From Stenotrophomonas aracearum (GTDB lineage: Bacteria > Pseudomonadota > Gammaproteobacteria > Xanthomonadales > Xanthomonadaceae), in the NCBI RefSeq assembly GCF_031834615.1, contig NZ_CP115543.1, positions 2,305,001-2,369,000 on the forward strand: a stretch of 64,000 nt of DNA. The letters are read 5' to 3'. Positions 1 to 7,744 of this stretch are shown here, piece by piece. Each line of letters begins with the position of its first letter. The stretch's first letter is position 1. The notes under the pieces are model-generated. The model was not told the DNA's origin. It made no database searches and was given only the letters and a program-made list of their open reading frames with translations. The position numbers and the translations under genes were made by a program.

Positions 1-670
1 CGAGCAGGCCCAACGGCCCGGCGATCAGGAACGGCAGGCGCCAGCCCCAGTCCAGCATCTGGCTGCTGCTCAGCGCCATGTGCAGCACGGTCACGGTGGC
101 TGCACCGGCGATGTAGCCGCCCAGCGTGCCGAACTCCAGCCAGCTGCCCATCAGGCCGCGGTTGCGGTCGGTGGAGTATTCGGCAATGAAGGTCGCTGCA
201 CCGCCGTACTCGCCGCCGGTGGAGAAGCCCTGCACCAGCCGCGCGATCAGCAGCAGCGCGGGCGCCCACATGCCGATGCTGTCGTAGGAGGGAATCAGGC
301 CGATGCTGAAAGTGCCCAGCGCCATCAGGATCATGGTGAAGGCCAGCACTTTCTGTCGACCATAGCGGTCGCCGAGGGGACCGAACACCAGCCCGCCGAG
401 CGGACGGACCAGGAAGGCCACGGTGAAGGTGGCGAAGGTGGCGATCAGCTGCGCGGTTGGGCTGCTGGTCGGAAAGAACACATGGCCCAGGGTAACGGCG
501 AGATAGCCGTACACACCGAAGTCGAACCATTCCATCGCATTGCCGAGCGCGGCAGCGCCGACGGCTTTCTTCAACATGGGGCGGTCAACGACAGTGACTT
601 CGTCGACCTTCATCTGGCGGCGGCGTTTGAACCAACCGAAATGCGCATGTGCGGCATGCACTTCCTGCAT
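1..670 (-). CDS. ProP-like MHS-family metabolite:H+ symporter (3' part outside window)
   Basis: Reading leftward from ATG at 670 the protein has a short cytoplasmic N-terminus, then GNAMEWFDFGVYGYLA, the hallmark first membrane segment of the metabolite:H+ symporter branch of the major facilitator superfamily (ProP, KgtP, ShiA relatives). It continues with LVRPLGGLVFGPLGDRYGR, the loop 2-3 MFS signature, and ARLVQGFSTGGEYGGA. An AGGAGA Shine-Dalgarno lies 6 bases before the ATG. About 223 residues are inside the window and the C-terminal half is missing. Such proteins import osmolytes or organic acids with protons; ProP (proline/betaine) is the closest type by memory, but the substrate cannot be read from this part. 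Confidence 0.85.
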   Translation of the reverse strand, partial: MQEVHAAHAHFGWFKRRRQMKVDEVTVVDRPMLKKAVGAAALGNAMEWFDFGVYGYLAVTLGHVFFPTSSPTAQLIATFATFTVAFLVRPLGGLVFGPLGDRYGRQKVLAFTMILMALGTFSIGLIPSYDSIGMWAPALLLIARLVQGFSTGGEYGGAATFIAEYSTDRNRGLMGSWLEFGTLGGYIAGAATVTVLHMALSSSQMLDWGWRLPFLIAGPLGLL

Positions 671-962
671 CTGCTTTCTCCTGCAAGCAGGGTCATCCCG
701 ACGCCTGGCGTCCCCGCGCAAGGCACAGGAAAAGACCGCCTCTGGAAGAACGCGGCACGATGCGCGAAGAGGGGTGGCAACAGACGCTCCCGGACGGCCG
801 CGAAAACACAACGGCGCTGCAGGAAGGATGACCGAGAGACGGGCAACGGCCCGGGACAATGATCAAGCGATGCATGTTACCACAGTTGACCCGCCGGGTC
901 CTGGCCCTGTCTTCACATGTTGCAGAAAACGCCTGTTTTCAAGCGTTTTCCATGCACTGCGA
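671..962. other. 292-bp spacer between the symporter start and the toxin-like gene end
   Basis: No convincing gene. The stretch holds the upstream region of the leftward symporter gene and the end of the leftward toxin-like gene. I see no clear operator, no strong promoter and no hairpin followed by a T run. Confidence 0.5.
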
Positions 963-1589
963 TCAACCGTTCGCGTGCAGTTCCATCGCACGCATCACGA
1001 TGGGTTTCGCCCAGTCCGGCGTCTTCAGCAGATCGATCACCGTCACCGGATGATGCAGCCCATCGCGATCCAGCTGCAGCAGCGGCAGCGGCGTTGCCCT
1101 GCCCTGCGCATCCACCGGCGCGCTGTTGTCGTACACGTGCAGCTCGGCAAGGTACGGCAACAACGCGATCAGGTTTTCGCGCGCGGAATCGTAACGCGCA
1201 CGGATCTTGTCCTGCGGAATGTCATGACCGCCCTGGCTGACCCGATCAGCCACGCGCTGCACGTGCAGTGCAACGCTCTGCAAGCCGCAGAACCAGATCG
1301 CCACCTCGTGGCTGTCGCACGCCTCGCGCAGCAGGCGCGGAATGGTGTTGCCCCCCAGCGTCGTCTCGAATGCGAAATCGGTGCCGTCGGCCATCGCCTG
1401 GCGCAGCCGTCGCGTACCTTCACTCCATGCCGCAGCATTGGCCTCGTCCAAGGGCCAGCCCTGCTCCACCAGTCGGCGGGTAAACGCGTCGGGGTTGAAC
1501 CAAGTCAGGCCGGCTTCGCGCAGCCACGTGCCCAGAAGCGAACTTTTACCGGCGCCGTTGACGCCGGCCAACACCAGGATCTTCGCCAC
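963..1589 (-). CDS. Zeta-toxin-like P-loop kinase/ATPase
   Basis: A 208-residue P-loop protein. The Walker A motif GVNGAGKSS is at residues 9-17 (Lys15), followed by FNPDAFTRR and DFAFETTLGG, the layout of zeta-toxin and related small kinases that phosphorylate UDP-N-acetylglucosamine or another small substrate. It starts with GTG only 3 bases after the stop of the upstream Phd/YefM-like gene, so the two are co-transcribed and probably coupled. Antitoxin-first order and tight spacing suggest a toxin-antitoxin module. Classic zeta toxins pair with epsilon rather than Phd/YefM, so this is an unorthodox pairing; a housekeeping AAA ATPase role is the alternative. Confidence 0.7.
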   Translation of the reverse strand: MAKILVLAGVNGAGKSSLLGTWLREAGLTWFNPDAFTRRLVEQGWPLDEANAAAWSEGTRRLRQAMADGTDFAFETTLGGNTIPRLLREACDSHEVAIWFCGLQSVALHVQRVADRVSQGGHDIPQDKIRARYDSARENLIALLPYLAELHVYDNSAPVDAQGRATPLPLLQLDRDGLHHPVTVIDLLKTPDWAKPIVMRAMELHANG

Positions 1590-1592
1590 CGG

Positions 1593-1934
1593 TCAGAGCG
1601 ACGGGCCAAGGAGCGTCGCCTTGCCACGGCGGATCGGCTGGCCGAGCACCTTGCCCAGGCCGCCCTCGCGCTGCAGGCTGGACAGCGCGGTGTCGAACTC
1701 GGCGCGCAGGCGCTCGAGTTCGCCCTGGCGGCCGTCATCCTGGCTGCCGGCCGCGCGGGCCAGCAGCTCCTGATAGGCCTTGATGTCCACGATCACCGCT
1801 TCTGGATGGTTGTGGTTGGTGATCACCAACGCCTGCTTCTCGCGCACGGTGCGCATCAGGCTCGGCCAGCCGCGGGTCTTCACCGACGACGCGGTGGCCT
1901 TTTCAAGACCGGGCACATCCAAAGGCAGGCTCAT
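1593..1934 (-). CDS. Phd/YefM-type antitoxin
   Basis: A 113-residue protein whose N-terminal half (KTRGWPSLMRTVREKQALVITNHNHPEAVIVDIKAYQELL) has the Phd/YefM fold signature: a short DNA-binding segment, then the strand typical of residues that tolerate a partner gene product. The C-terminal half is charged and probably binds the toxin. The first ATG after an intergenic inverted repeat was taken as start; a longer reading frame upstream runs into the neighbouring thioredoxin-like gene and lacks family similarity. It precedes the zeta-like gene by 3 bp. Autorepression at the repeat at 1962-2000 is the usual mode for this family and is inferred here. Confidence 0.75.
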   Translation of the reverse strand: MSLPLDVPGLEKATASSVKTRGWPSLMRTVREKQALVITNHNHPEAVIVDIKAYQELLARAAGSQDDGRQGELERLRAEFDTALSSLQREGGLGKVLGQPIRRGKATLLGPSL

Positions 1935-1961
1935 GGCGGAACTCCAACGGTGGACGGGGCC

Positions 1962-2000
1962 AGTATACCCTTTTTGGACAAATTGGGAATTTTGGTATAT
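1962..2000 (-). promoter_or_regulatory. Promoter/operator of the toxin-antitoxin pair
   Basis: An AT-rich island in otherwise GC-rich DNA. TATACC (1964-1969) and GGTATA (1994-1999) form an inverted repeat with centres 30 bp apart, about three helical turns. On the minus strand the left half also reads TATACT, a good -10 hexamer. This is a plausible autoregulatory operator for the antitoxin, inferred from layout. Confidence 0.5.
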
Positions 2001-2023
2001 CCGCGTCCGCCCAGCGGCCGGAT

Positions 2024-2356
2024 CTACCCGGCGTGGAGCGCCTGTTCGAGCGGCTGCAGGTCTGCTGGTGCGGTCGGCCGCACCACCCTCGCCTGCTCCT
2101 GGCCGTCCTTGAGCAGCACCAGGGTCGGCCACAGCTTCACCGTGAAGGCGCGCCCGAGCGGCCGCCCCTTGCCGTCCTCGACCTTGCGGTGCGCCAGGTC
2201 GGGGTGGCCGTCCACGAACCCGCGCACCGCCGGCTGCGCGGCCTGGCAGTGCCCGCACCAGTCGGTGCCGAACTCCAGCAGCTGCCAGCCCGTGCCGGCC
2301 TCGACCTCGGCACGGGTCGGCTCCAACTGATCTGCATAGCGGGTCGCGAAGGCCAT
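2024..2356 (-). CDS. Thioredoxin-fold protein with WCGHC active site
   Basis: A 110-residue thioredoxin-family protein. It shows WQLLEFGTDWCGHCQAAQP with a CxxC redox pair (CGHC, the form seen in protein disulfide isomerases), the cis-proline segment VKLWPTLVLLKDG, and the usual length for a single thioredoxin domain. There is no signal peptide, so it is cytoplasmic. It starts 2 bp after the stop of the host-attachment-family gene, so the two form an operon. The substrate is unknown; a reductant or chaperone-like role is inferred. Confidence 0.8.
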   Translation of the reverse strand: MAFATRYADQLEPTRAEVEAGTGWQLLEFGTDWCGHCQAAQPAVRGFVDGHPDLAHRKVEDGKGRPLGRAFTVKLWPTLVLLKDGQEQARVVRPTAPADLQPLEQALHAG

Positions 2357-2358
2357 GC

Positions 2359-2769
2359 TCAGGCCACCAGGGCGCGCTGGATGTCGTCCAGCGTGGAATT
2401 GGTGAGGTCCTTGGCGATCTCCTTGAGCATGCGCGACTCCACTTCCTTGTGCAGCTGCGGGCGGATATGCCCCAGCGTCTTCGGGTCGGCCACCAGGATC
2501 AGGTGGCTGTAGCGGTTCTTCAGCGCGTGGTCGTTCAGCTGCTGGGCCAGCTGCTTGGCGAAGGTGGCTTCGTTGAGCTGGGAAATGCTCATGTCCTTGG
2601 GCACCGAACCGGACGGGCCCTGGCCGGACACGCCTTCCGGGCTGATGTCGCGGATCTGCAGTTCCTCGTCCTGCTTCAGTTGCAGCGTGCGGCCGTCACC
2701 CACGTTGGTGAATACACGGGCCGAGCCGCCGTCGGCGACCACTACAAGGGTTTTTTCGGGGATCTGCAT
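2359..2769 (-). CDS. Host attachment protein family (unknown function)
   Basis: A 136-residue protein with TLVVVADGGSARVF at the N-terminus and FAKQLAQQLNDHALKNRYSHLILVADPKTLGHIRPQLH in the second half. These match the family annotated as protein required for attachment to host cells, whose fold resembles archaeal release factor 1-like domains. The name comes from an Agrobacterium phenotype and the biochemical role is unknown. No signal peptide or membrane segment. A Shine-Dalgarno-like AGGAG precedes the ATG (CCAGGAGTCCACC). It is first in a two-gene operon with the thioredoxin-like gene. Confidence 0.75.
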   Translation of the reverse strand: MQIPEKTLVVVADGGSARVFTNVGDGRTLQLKQDEELQIRDISPEGVSGQGPSGSVPKDMSISQLNEATFAKQLAQQLNDHALKNRYSHLILVADPKTLGHIRPQLHKEVESRMLKEIAKDLTNSTLDDIQRALVA

Positions 2770-2926
2770 GGTGGACTCCTGGAAAGATTGCGGGCGATGG
2801 GTTGGCCCGCCCCCACCGTAGGCAACCGCATGTAAGCGCGGCGCATACGCGCGTGTTCACGGCGTGTGGAAGCGCCGCCGCGCCGGGCCGCCCGGGCATT
2901 CAGCGAGCCCGGCCGTCATTCCAGTG

Positions 2927-2932
2927 TAAAAT
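2927..2932 (+). promoter_or_regulatory. -10-like element of the motor operon
   Basis: TAAAAT, preceded by TG one base upstream (TGTAAAAT), lies 22 bp before the DUF3348 gene start in an otherwise GC-rich spacer. No good -35 is seen at 16-18 bp, so an extended -10 promoter is the likeliest reading. Confidence 0.35.
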
Positions 2933-2953
2933 TCGCGGTTTTTGACCGGTACC

Positions 2954-3619
2954 ATGGCGAAAAAGCAGCACCGCACGCCTGTCCCCGGCCCGCCCTTCAT
3001 CCGGTTGCTGGCGGCGCTGGCCGACCGCAACGCCCCGCGCACCGGGCCGGACCTGTCCGACCGGCTCAGCCAGTGGATCGACTGGACCCGTGCGGTCGCG
3101 CTGTCGCGCGCGCTGGACGGGCGCCTGCCGGCCCCGGCCGCGACCGAACCCACCGAGGTGGAGACGCTGGCCGAGGAATGCGCGAAGGTGCGTGCCAGCC
3201 TGGTCCAGTCCATCCAGTACACCCCGGACGCCGGCGCACCGGTCAGGATCGACCCGATCGCGTTCCGCCAGCGCTGCCTCACCGTGCAGCGCGCCATGCT
3301 GACCGCGACCGGGCGCCTGCGCGGCCAGTTGCGCGACCGGCTCAGCCAGGAACCCGGCGAGCTGCCGCGCCTGGCCGAGGTGGACGCCGCGATGGAACAG
3401 GCCCTGAGCCCGCGCGAGCAGCAGCTGCTGGCGAGCGTACCGACCCTGCTGGGCGCCCATTTCGAGCGCCTGCGCGACGACGCCGGTGGCGACGGGGCCG
3501 ATCCCGACGCCGGCTGGCTTCAGATATTCAGGAACGACATGCAGGCCGTGCTGATGGCCGAACTGGACGTTCGTTTCCACCCCATCGAAGGCCTGCTTGC
3601 AGCGCTTCGCCCCCACTAA
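2954..3619 (+). CDS. DUF3348 family protein, first gene of motor-like operon
   Basis: A 221-residue soluble protein, alanine/arginine-rich and mostly helical, with an N-terminal PPFIRLLAALAD segment and SQWIDWTRAVALSRAL. I recognise it as DUF3348, which is commonly found directly upstream of DUF802, OmpA-like and DUF2894 genes in Xanthomonadaceae and Burkholderia. Start is ATG at 2954 (MAKKQHRTP); an in-frame TTG 12 bases upstream is less likely. The next gene begins 11 bp after its stop. Function is unknown. Context suggests a cytoplasmic partner of the membrane complex encoded next. Confidence 0.7.
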   Translation: MAKKQHRTPVPGPPFIRLLAALADRNAPRTGPDLSDRLSQWIDWTRAVALSRALDGRLPAPAATEPTEVETLAEECAKVRASLVQSIQYTPDAGAPVRIDPIAFRQRCLTVQRAMLTATGRLRGQLRDRLSQEPGELPRLAEVDAAMEQALSPREQQLLASVPTLLGAHFERLRDDAGGDGADPDAGWLQIFRNDMQAVLMAELDVRFHPIEGLLAALRPH

Positions 3620-3629
3620 CCGGGCTGTC

Positions 3630-5759
3630 ATGTTCAGAACTCCTCTTTACGTTGTTGTTTTCCTCGCCGGCCTGCTGGCGGTGGGCTGGATAGGCGCCGG
3701 GTACGTCGGCAGCAACCTGGTCGGCGTCGCCGTCGCCCTGGTGATCGCCGCCTGCTACTGCGCCGGTGCGCTGGAACTTCACCGGTACCGGCAGGGCACT
3801 GCCGGACTGGCGCAGGCCGTGGCCGACGCCGCCGAGGCGCCGTCCAGCCTGGGCGACTGGCTGGCCAAGGTGCCCGATGCCCTGCGCAATGCGGTGCGGC
3901 TGCGCGTGGAAGGCGAGCGCGTCGCGCTGCCCGCGCCGGTGCTGACCCCGTACCTGGTCGGGCTGCTGGTGCTGCTGGGCATGCTCGGCACCCTGCTCGG
4001 CATGATGGCGACCCTGCGCGGCACTGGCCTGGCACTGGGCAGCGCGACCGACCTGCAGGCCATCCGTGGCTCGCTCGGCGCGCCGGTGGAAGGCCTTGCC
4101 GTAGCATTCGGCACCTCGATCGCCGGTGTGGCGACCTCGGCCACGCTCGGCCTGCTCGCGGCGCTGTGCCGGCGCGAACGCCTGCAGGTGGTGCAGCAGC
4201 TGGACACCCGCATCGCCACCACCCTGCACGTGCATTCGCAGGCCTGGCAGCGTGCCGAAGCGTTCCGCCTGCTGCAGGCCCAGGCCGGGCTGATGCCGGC
4301 ACTGGTGGATCGCCTGGAAGCGATGAGCGCTGCGATTGAACAGCAGAGTGGCGCGGCCGGCGAACGCCTGGCCAGCAGCCAGGACAGCTTCCACGCCCGT
4401 GCCGAAGCCGCGCATGAGCGGCTCGCCGCATCGGTGCAGCAGGCGCTGGAGGCCAGCGTCGCGCAGAGTGCGCGCGCGGTCGGCGACGCGCTGCAGCCGA
4501 TCATGGCGGAGACCATGGCAGGGATTGCACAGCAGACCACCGCCCTGCAGGGCACCGTCGGCGACGCCGTGCGTGCGCAGCTCGATGGCCTGGCCACGGG
4601 CTTCGAGACCAGCCGCGCCGCCACCGACGCGACCTGGAACGCCGCGCTCAACGCGCAGCGCCAGGCCCACGACACCCTGTCAGCCGACCTGCGCGCGACC
4701 CTGGCCACACTCAACGAGGCGCACGACCAGCGCGCCGTACAGCTGTTGGAAACGCTGGCTGCCCGCCTGGATGCCAGCGCCGACGCCGTGGCCGCACGTC
4801 TGGATGCCACCGCCACGCAGTGGAACGACGCGCAGGCCGTGCAGCAGCAGACCCATGCCACCCTGATTGCGCAGCTCGACGTTGCGCTGGGCCGCTTCAG
4901 CGATACCCACACCGAGCGCGCCACCGCGCTGGTGGAAACACTGGCGGACAGCCTGCAGGCGTCGCACAGCGGCCTGCAGGAGCGCCTGGAAGCGCGCGAC
5001 ACGCAGCGCCTGGACACCTGGCGCGATGCCTTCGCGCAGCTGTCCTCGCAGCTCGGCCAGCAGTGGGCCGAGAACGGCGCGCAGGTCGCGGCCAGCCAGC
5101 AGGCCGTGTGCGAGACGCTCTCGCGCACCGCGCATGAGATCGGCACCCAGGCCCAGGCGCATGCCGCCGAGACCATCAGCGAAATCTCGCGACTGGTCAC
5201 GCTGGCCTCCGAAGCGCCAAAGGCCGCCGCCGAAGTGGTCGCCGAGCTGCGCCAGAAACTCTCCGACAGCATGGTCCGCGACACCGCCATGCTGGAAGAA
5301 CGGACCCGCCTGCTGGGCACGCTGGAAACCCTGCTGGACGCGGTCAACCATGCCTCCACCGAACAGCGCACCGCCGTCGACGCGCTGGTCAGCACCTCGG
5401 CCGAGCTGCTGGAGCGTGTGGGCACGCAGTTCACCACGCATATCGCCGCCGAGACCGGCAAGCTGGAAGACGTGGCCGCGCAGGTCAGCGGCAGCGCGGT
5501 GGAAGTGGCCAGCCTGGCCGATGCGTTCGGCACCGCCATGCAGAGCTTCGGCAGCGCCAGCACCGGGCTGGGCGAACAGCTGCAGCAGGTCGCCGGTGCG
5601 CTGGACGCGTCGATGACCCGCAGCGATGAGCAGCTGGCCTACTACGTGACCCAGGCGCGTGAGGTGATCGACCTGAGCGTGCTTTCGCAGCAGCAGATCA
5701 TCGAAGAACTGCAGCAGCTGGCCGGCCGTCGCCGCAGCGCCGGGGCCGCCACCGCATGA
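3630..5759 (+). CDS. MotA/TolQ/ExbB-like membrane protein with long coiled-coil DUF802 tail (ZorA-like)
   Basis: A 709-residue protein. Two hydrophobic segments at about residues 6-24 and 30-47 are followed by LVGLLVLLGMLGTLLGMMATL (about 106-126) and AFGTSIAGVATSATLGLLAAL (about 157-178). These correspond to the channel-lining helices of MotA/TolQ/ExbB proton-channel subunits. The remaining 530 residues lack hydrophobic segments and are predicted coiled coil, with repeated units such as RAVQLLETLAARLDAS and RATALVETLADSLQAS about 62 residues apart, which I read as DUF802 repeats. This architecture resembles ZorA of Zorya anti-phage systems, a MotA-like subunit with a long intracellular tail. 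ATG at 3630 follows the DUF3348 stop by 10 bases; its stop overlaps the next start (ATGA). Confidence 0.8.
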   Translation: MFRTPLYVVVFLAGLLAVGWIGAGYVGSNLVGVAVALVIAACYCAGALELHRYRQGTAGLAQAVADAAEAPSSLGDWLAKVPDALRNAVRLRVEGERVALPAPVLTPYLVGLLVLLGMLGTLLGMMATLRGTGLALGSATDLQAIRGSLGAPVEGLAVAFGTSIAGVATSATLGLLAALCRRERLQVVQQLDTRIATTLHVHSQAWQRAEAFRLLQAQAGLMPALVDRLEAMSAAIEQQSGAAGERLASSQDSFHARAEAAHERLAASVQQALEASVAQSARAVGDALQPIMAETMAGIAQQTTALQGTVGDAVRAQLDGLATGFETSRAATDATWNAALNAQRQAHDTLSADLRATLATLNEAHDQRAVQLLETLAARLDASADAVAARLDATATQWNDAQAVQQQTHATLIAQLDVALGRFSDTHTERATALVETLADSLQASHSGLQERLEARDTQRLDTWRDAFAQLSSQLGQQWAENGAQVAASQQAVCETLSRTAHEIGTQAQAHAAETISEISRLVTLASEAPKAAAEVVAELRQKLSDSMVRDTAMLEERTRLLGTLETLLDAVNHASTEQRTAVDALVSTSAELLERVGTQFTTHIAAETGKLEDVAAQVSGSAVEVASLADAFGTAMQSFGSASTGLGEQLQQVAGALDASMTRSDEQLAYYVTQAREVIDLSVLSQQQIIEELQQLAGRRRSAGAATA

Positions 5760-6403
5760 GCGACGAGATCGAGCTGGAGAACGAAACCGGCGCACCGATC
5801 TGGGCCGCCTTCGGCGACCTGATGTCGGTGCTGCTGGGGGCGTTCGTGCTGATCCTGGTCGGCGTGGTCGCCTTGCAGCTGGAGCTTTCGCACCGGCTGG
5901 ACCAGGAAGTGGCGCAGCGCGAGGCCGAAGCCAAGCGCCGCCAGACCCTGGAACAGGCGCTGGCCGCACCGCTCGCGGCCGGCCGGGTGACCCTGGTGGA
6001 TGGCCGCATCGGCATCCGCGGCAACGTGCTGTTCGCACTCAACTCCGACCAGTTGCAGCCGGAAGGCCGCGACCTGCTGCGCAGCCTGGCCGCGCCGCTC
6101 AGCGGCTACCTGGCCTCGCGCGAGGAAATCCTGATGGTCAGCGGCTTCACCGATGACCAGCCGGTGCGCGACAGCAACCGGCAGTTCGCCGACAACTGGG
6201 AGTTGTCCGCCGAGCGCGCATTGACCGTGACGCGCACCCTGATCGCCGAAGGCGTACCGGCCGGCTCGGTGTTCGCCGCCGCGTTCGGCGCCGAGCAGCC
6301 GGTGGGTTCGAATGCCGACGAGGAAGGCCGCGCGCGTAACCGCCGTGTGGAAATGGCACCGATGCCGCGCCTGAAGCCCAGCGTCGCAGGCGATGGACGG
6401 TAA
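5756..6403 (+). CDS. MotB/OmpA-like stator protein with peptidoglycan-binding domain (ZorB-like)
   Basis: A 215-residue protein. The N-terminus has FGDLMSVLLGAFVLILVGVVAL, a single membrane helix with Asp21, placed like the proton-accepting aspartate of MotB, ZorB and ExbD. A short helical linker (RLDQEVAQREAEAKRR) leads into an OmpA C-terminal domain: LFALNSDQLQPEGRDLL, SGFTDDQPV and GRARNRRVEM, the peptidoglycan-binding signature. The start overlaps the MotA-like gene by 4 bases. With that gene it should form a proton-driven stator anchored to the cell wall. The MotA/MotB-type role is inferred from motifs; no flagellar genes are nearby. Confidence 0.85.
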   Translation: MSDEIELENETGAPIWAAFGDLMSVLLGAFVLILVGVVALQLELSHRLDQEVAQREAEAKRRQTLEQALAAPLAAGRVTLVDGRIGIRGNVLFALNSDQLQPEGRDLLRSLAAPLSGYLASREEILMVSGFTDDQPVRDSNRQFADNWELSAERALTVTRTLIAEGVPAGSVFAAAFGAEQPVGSNADEEGRARNRRVEMAPMPRLKPSVAGDGR

Positions 6404-6986
6404 CCGCTCCGCCGCCACCGATCGCCTCGCCAAGTGGCGGGCGCAGCAGCTGGATCGCGTGGATCCGGTGCAGTTTGCGTTCCTGGAAGCGCTGCAGCGG
6501 CGCAGCCAGGCCACGCAGGGCGCGCTGCGCCGCACGCTGGATGCGCGCCTTGAAACGTTGCTGGACGCATACGCCAGCCGGCTGGCGGCACGTCCCGCTG
6601 CCACCGCGACCGCCGACACCGCCTCACCGCTGAACACGCTGGCGCCCCTCGGCACACCCCGCGCAAGCCACAACCCGGACTACCCGGCGCTGCCTGCGCT
6701 GGCGCAGTTCCGCACCCGGTGGGCGCAGCTGCGCACTGCCGGCCAGGTCCGGCAGACGCTGGCGCAGACCCCCAGCGACGGCGGCCCGTTGAATTCCAGT
6801 GTGCTGGTGCACCGGGCCATTGGCTGGATGGGCGACGTCTCGCCCGCCTATCTGGAACACTTCCTGGCCTACGTCGACAACCTGGCCTGGCTGGAACAGA
6901 TGCAGCAGCGCGGCACCCTGCCCAGCCGCGACAGCGCGCCCGGCCGCGCACCGGCCAAGCCACGCCGCGCCCGCACCGCGCGCTAA
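6393..6986 (+). CDS. DUF2894 family protein, last gene of motor-like operon
   Basis: A 197-residue basic, alanine/arginine-rich soluble protein, with DRLAKWRAQQLDRVDPVQFAFLEAL near the start and LVHRAIGWMGDVSPAYLEHFLAYVDNLAWLE near the end. It matches DUF2894 from memory. The start overlaps the OmpA-like gene by 11 bases in another frame, so the four genes form one tightly coupled unit. The C-terminal tail (RAPAKPRRARTAR) is strongly basic. Function is unknown; association with the motor complex is inferred. Its stop overlaps the convergent entA stop by 4 bp. Confidence 0.7.
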   Translation: MDGNRSAATDRLAKWRAQQLDRVDPVQFAFLEALQRRSQATQGALRRTLDARLETLLDAYASRLAARPAATATADTASPLNTLAPLGTPRASHNPDYPALPALAQFRTRWAQLRTAGQVRQTLAQTPSDGGPLNSSVLVHRAIGWMGDVSPAYLEHFLAYVDNLAWLEQMQQRGTLPSRDSAPGRAPAKPRRARTAR

Positions 6987-7744
6987 CCGCGCAGGGTCGC
7001 GCCGCCGTCCACGTACAGGTCGCTCATCGCGATGTGGCCGGCCTGGTCGGAGAGCAGGAACATCACCGCCTGCGCGATGTCGCCTGGCGTCGCCAGCTTG
7101 CGCAGTGGAATGCCCGCCTTGTAGGTCTCCGGACTGCCGTCGATGACGCGCTGCGCGCCGTTGTCGTCGGCCCACATGCCGGTCTGCATCGGGGTCAGGG
7201 TCGAGCCCGGCGCCACGATGTTGCAGCGGATGCCATGCGGCGCCAGCTCCAGTCCGAGGCAGCGGGTGAACATGGTCGCGGCCGCCTTGGACGCCGCATA
7301 CGCGGCCATGCCATGGCGCGGCACGCCGGCCGCATTCGAGCTGACCGTGACGATGGCGCCGTGCCCGCGCGGCGTCATCACGCGTGCCAGGGCACGGCCT
7401 AGATGGAACACGCCATCGGCGTTGACCGCGAACACGCGGCGCCACTGCGCGTCGTCGATCCCCACCACCTCGCCAACCTGCAGCACGCCCGCCACGCTGA
7501 TGCCGAAGCCGATCGGCCCAAGCGTGGCCTCCACCTCGGTGACCAGGGCATCCACCGCCGCCGCGTCAGCGACATCCAGCACCCGTGCATGCAGGCGGGG
7601 ATGTGCAGGCAACACCGGCGCGGCCAGGTCGCTCGCGACCACCACGCAGCCGCTGTCCAGCAGCTGCTGCACCAGCGCGTTGCCAATGCCGCCGCCCGCA
7701 CCGGTAACCAGTGCCAGGGTGCCGTCGAATCCGCTCAGCTTCAT
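6983..7744 (-). CDS. entA: 2,3-dihydro-2,3-dihydroxybenzoate dehydrogenase
   Basis: A 253-residue short-chain dehydrogenase with the nucleotide-binding TGAGGGIGNAL near residue 13, NAG replaced by SVAGVLQ, the catalytic Ser in TVSSNAAGVPRHGMAAYAASK and the YxxxK pair in that segment. SNAAGVPR...MAAYAASKAA and GSTLTPMQTGMW are characteristic of EntA. It oxidises 2,3-dihydro-2,3-dihydroxybenzoate to 2,3-dihydroxybenzoate with NAD+, finishing the aryl acid of a catecholate siderophore. It is the last gene of the operon; its ATG overlaps the entF stop (ATGA), which fixes the start at 7744. Confidence 0.93.
   Translation of the reverse strand: MKLSGFDGTLALVTGAGGGIGNALVQQLLDSGCVVVASDLAAPVLPAHPRLHARVLDVADAAAVDALVTEVEATLGPIGFGISVAGVLQVGEVVGIDDAQWRRVFAVNADGVFHLGRALARVMTPRGHGAIVTVSSNAAGVPRHGMAAYAASKAAATMFTRCLGLELAPHGIRCNIVAPGSTLTPMQTGMWADDNGAQRVIDGSPETYKAGIPLRKLATPGDIAQAVMFLLSDQAGHIAMSDLYVDGGATLRG

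Noticed and set aside
3779..5563. 594-codon open frame on the minus strand over the MotA-like gene
   Set aside because: Composition is Ser/Arg/Ala-rich with no domain; it mirrors a GC-rich coding strand. The plus-strand frame has clear family motifs.
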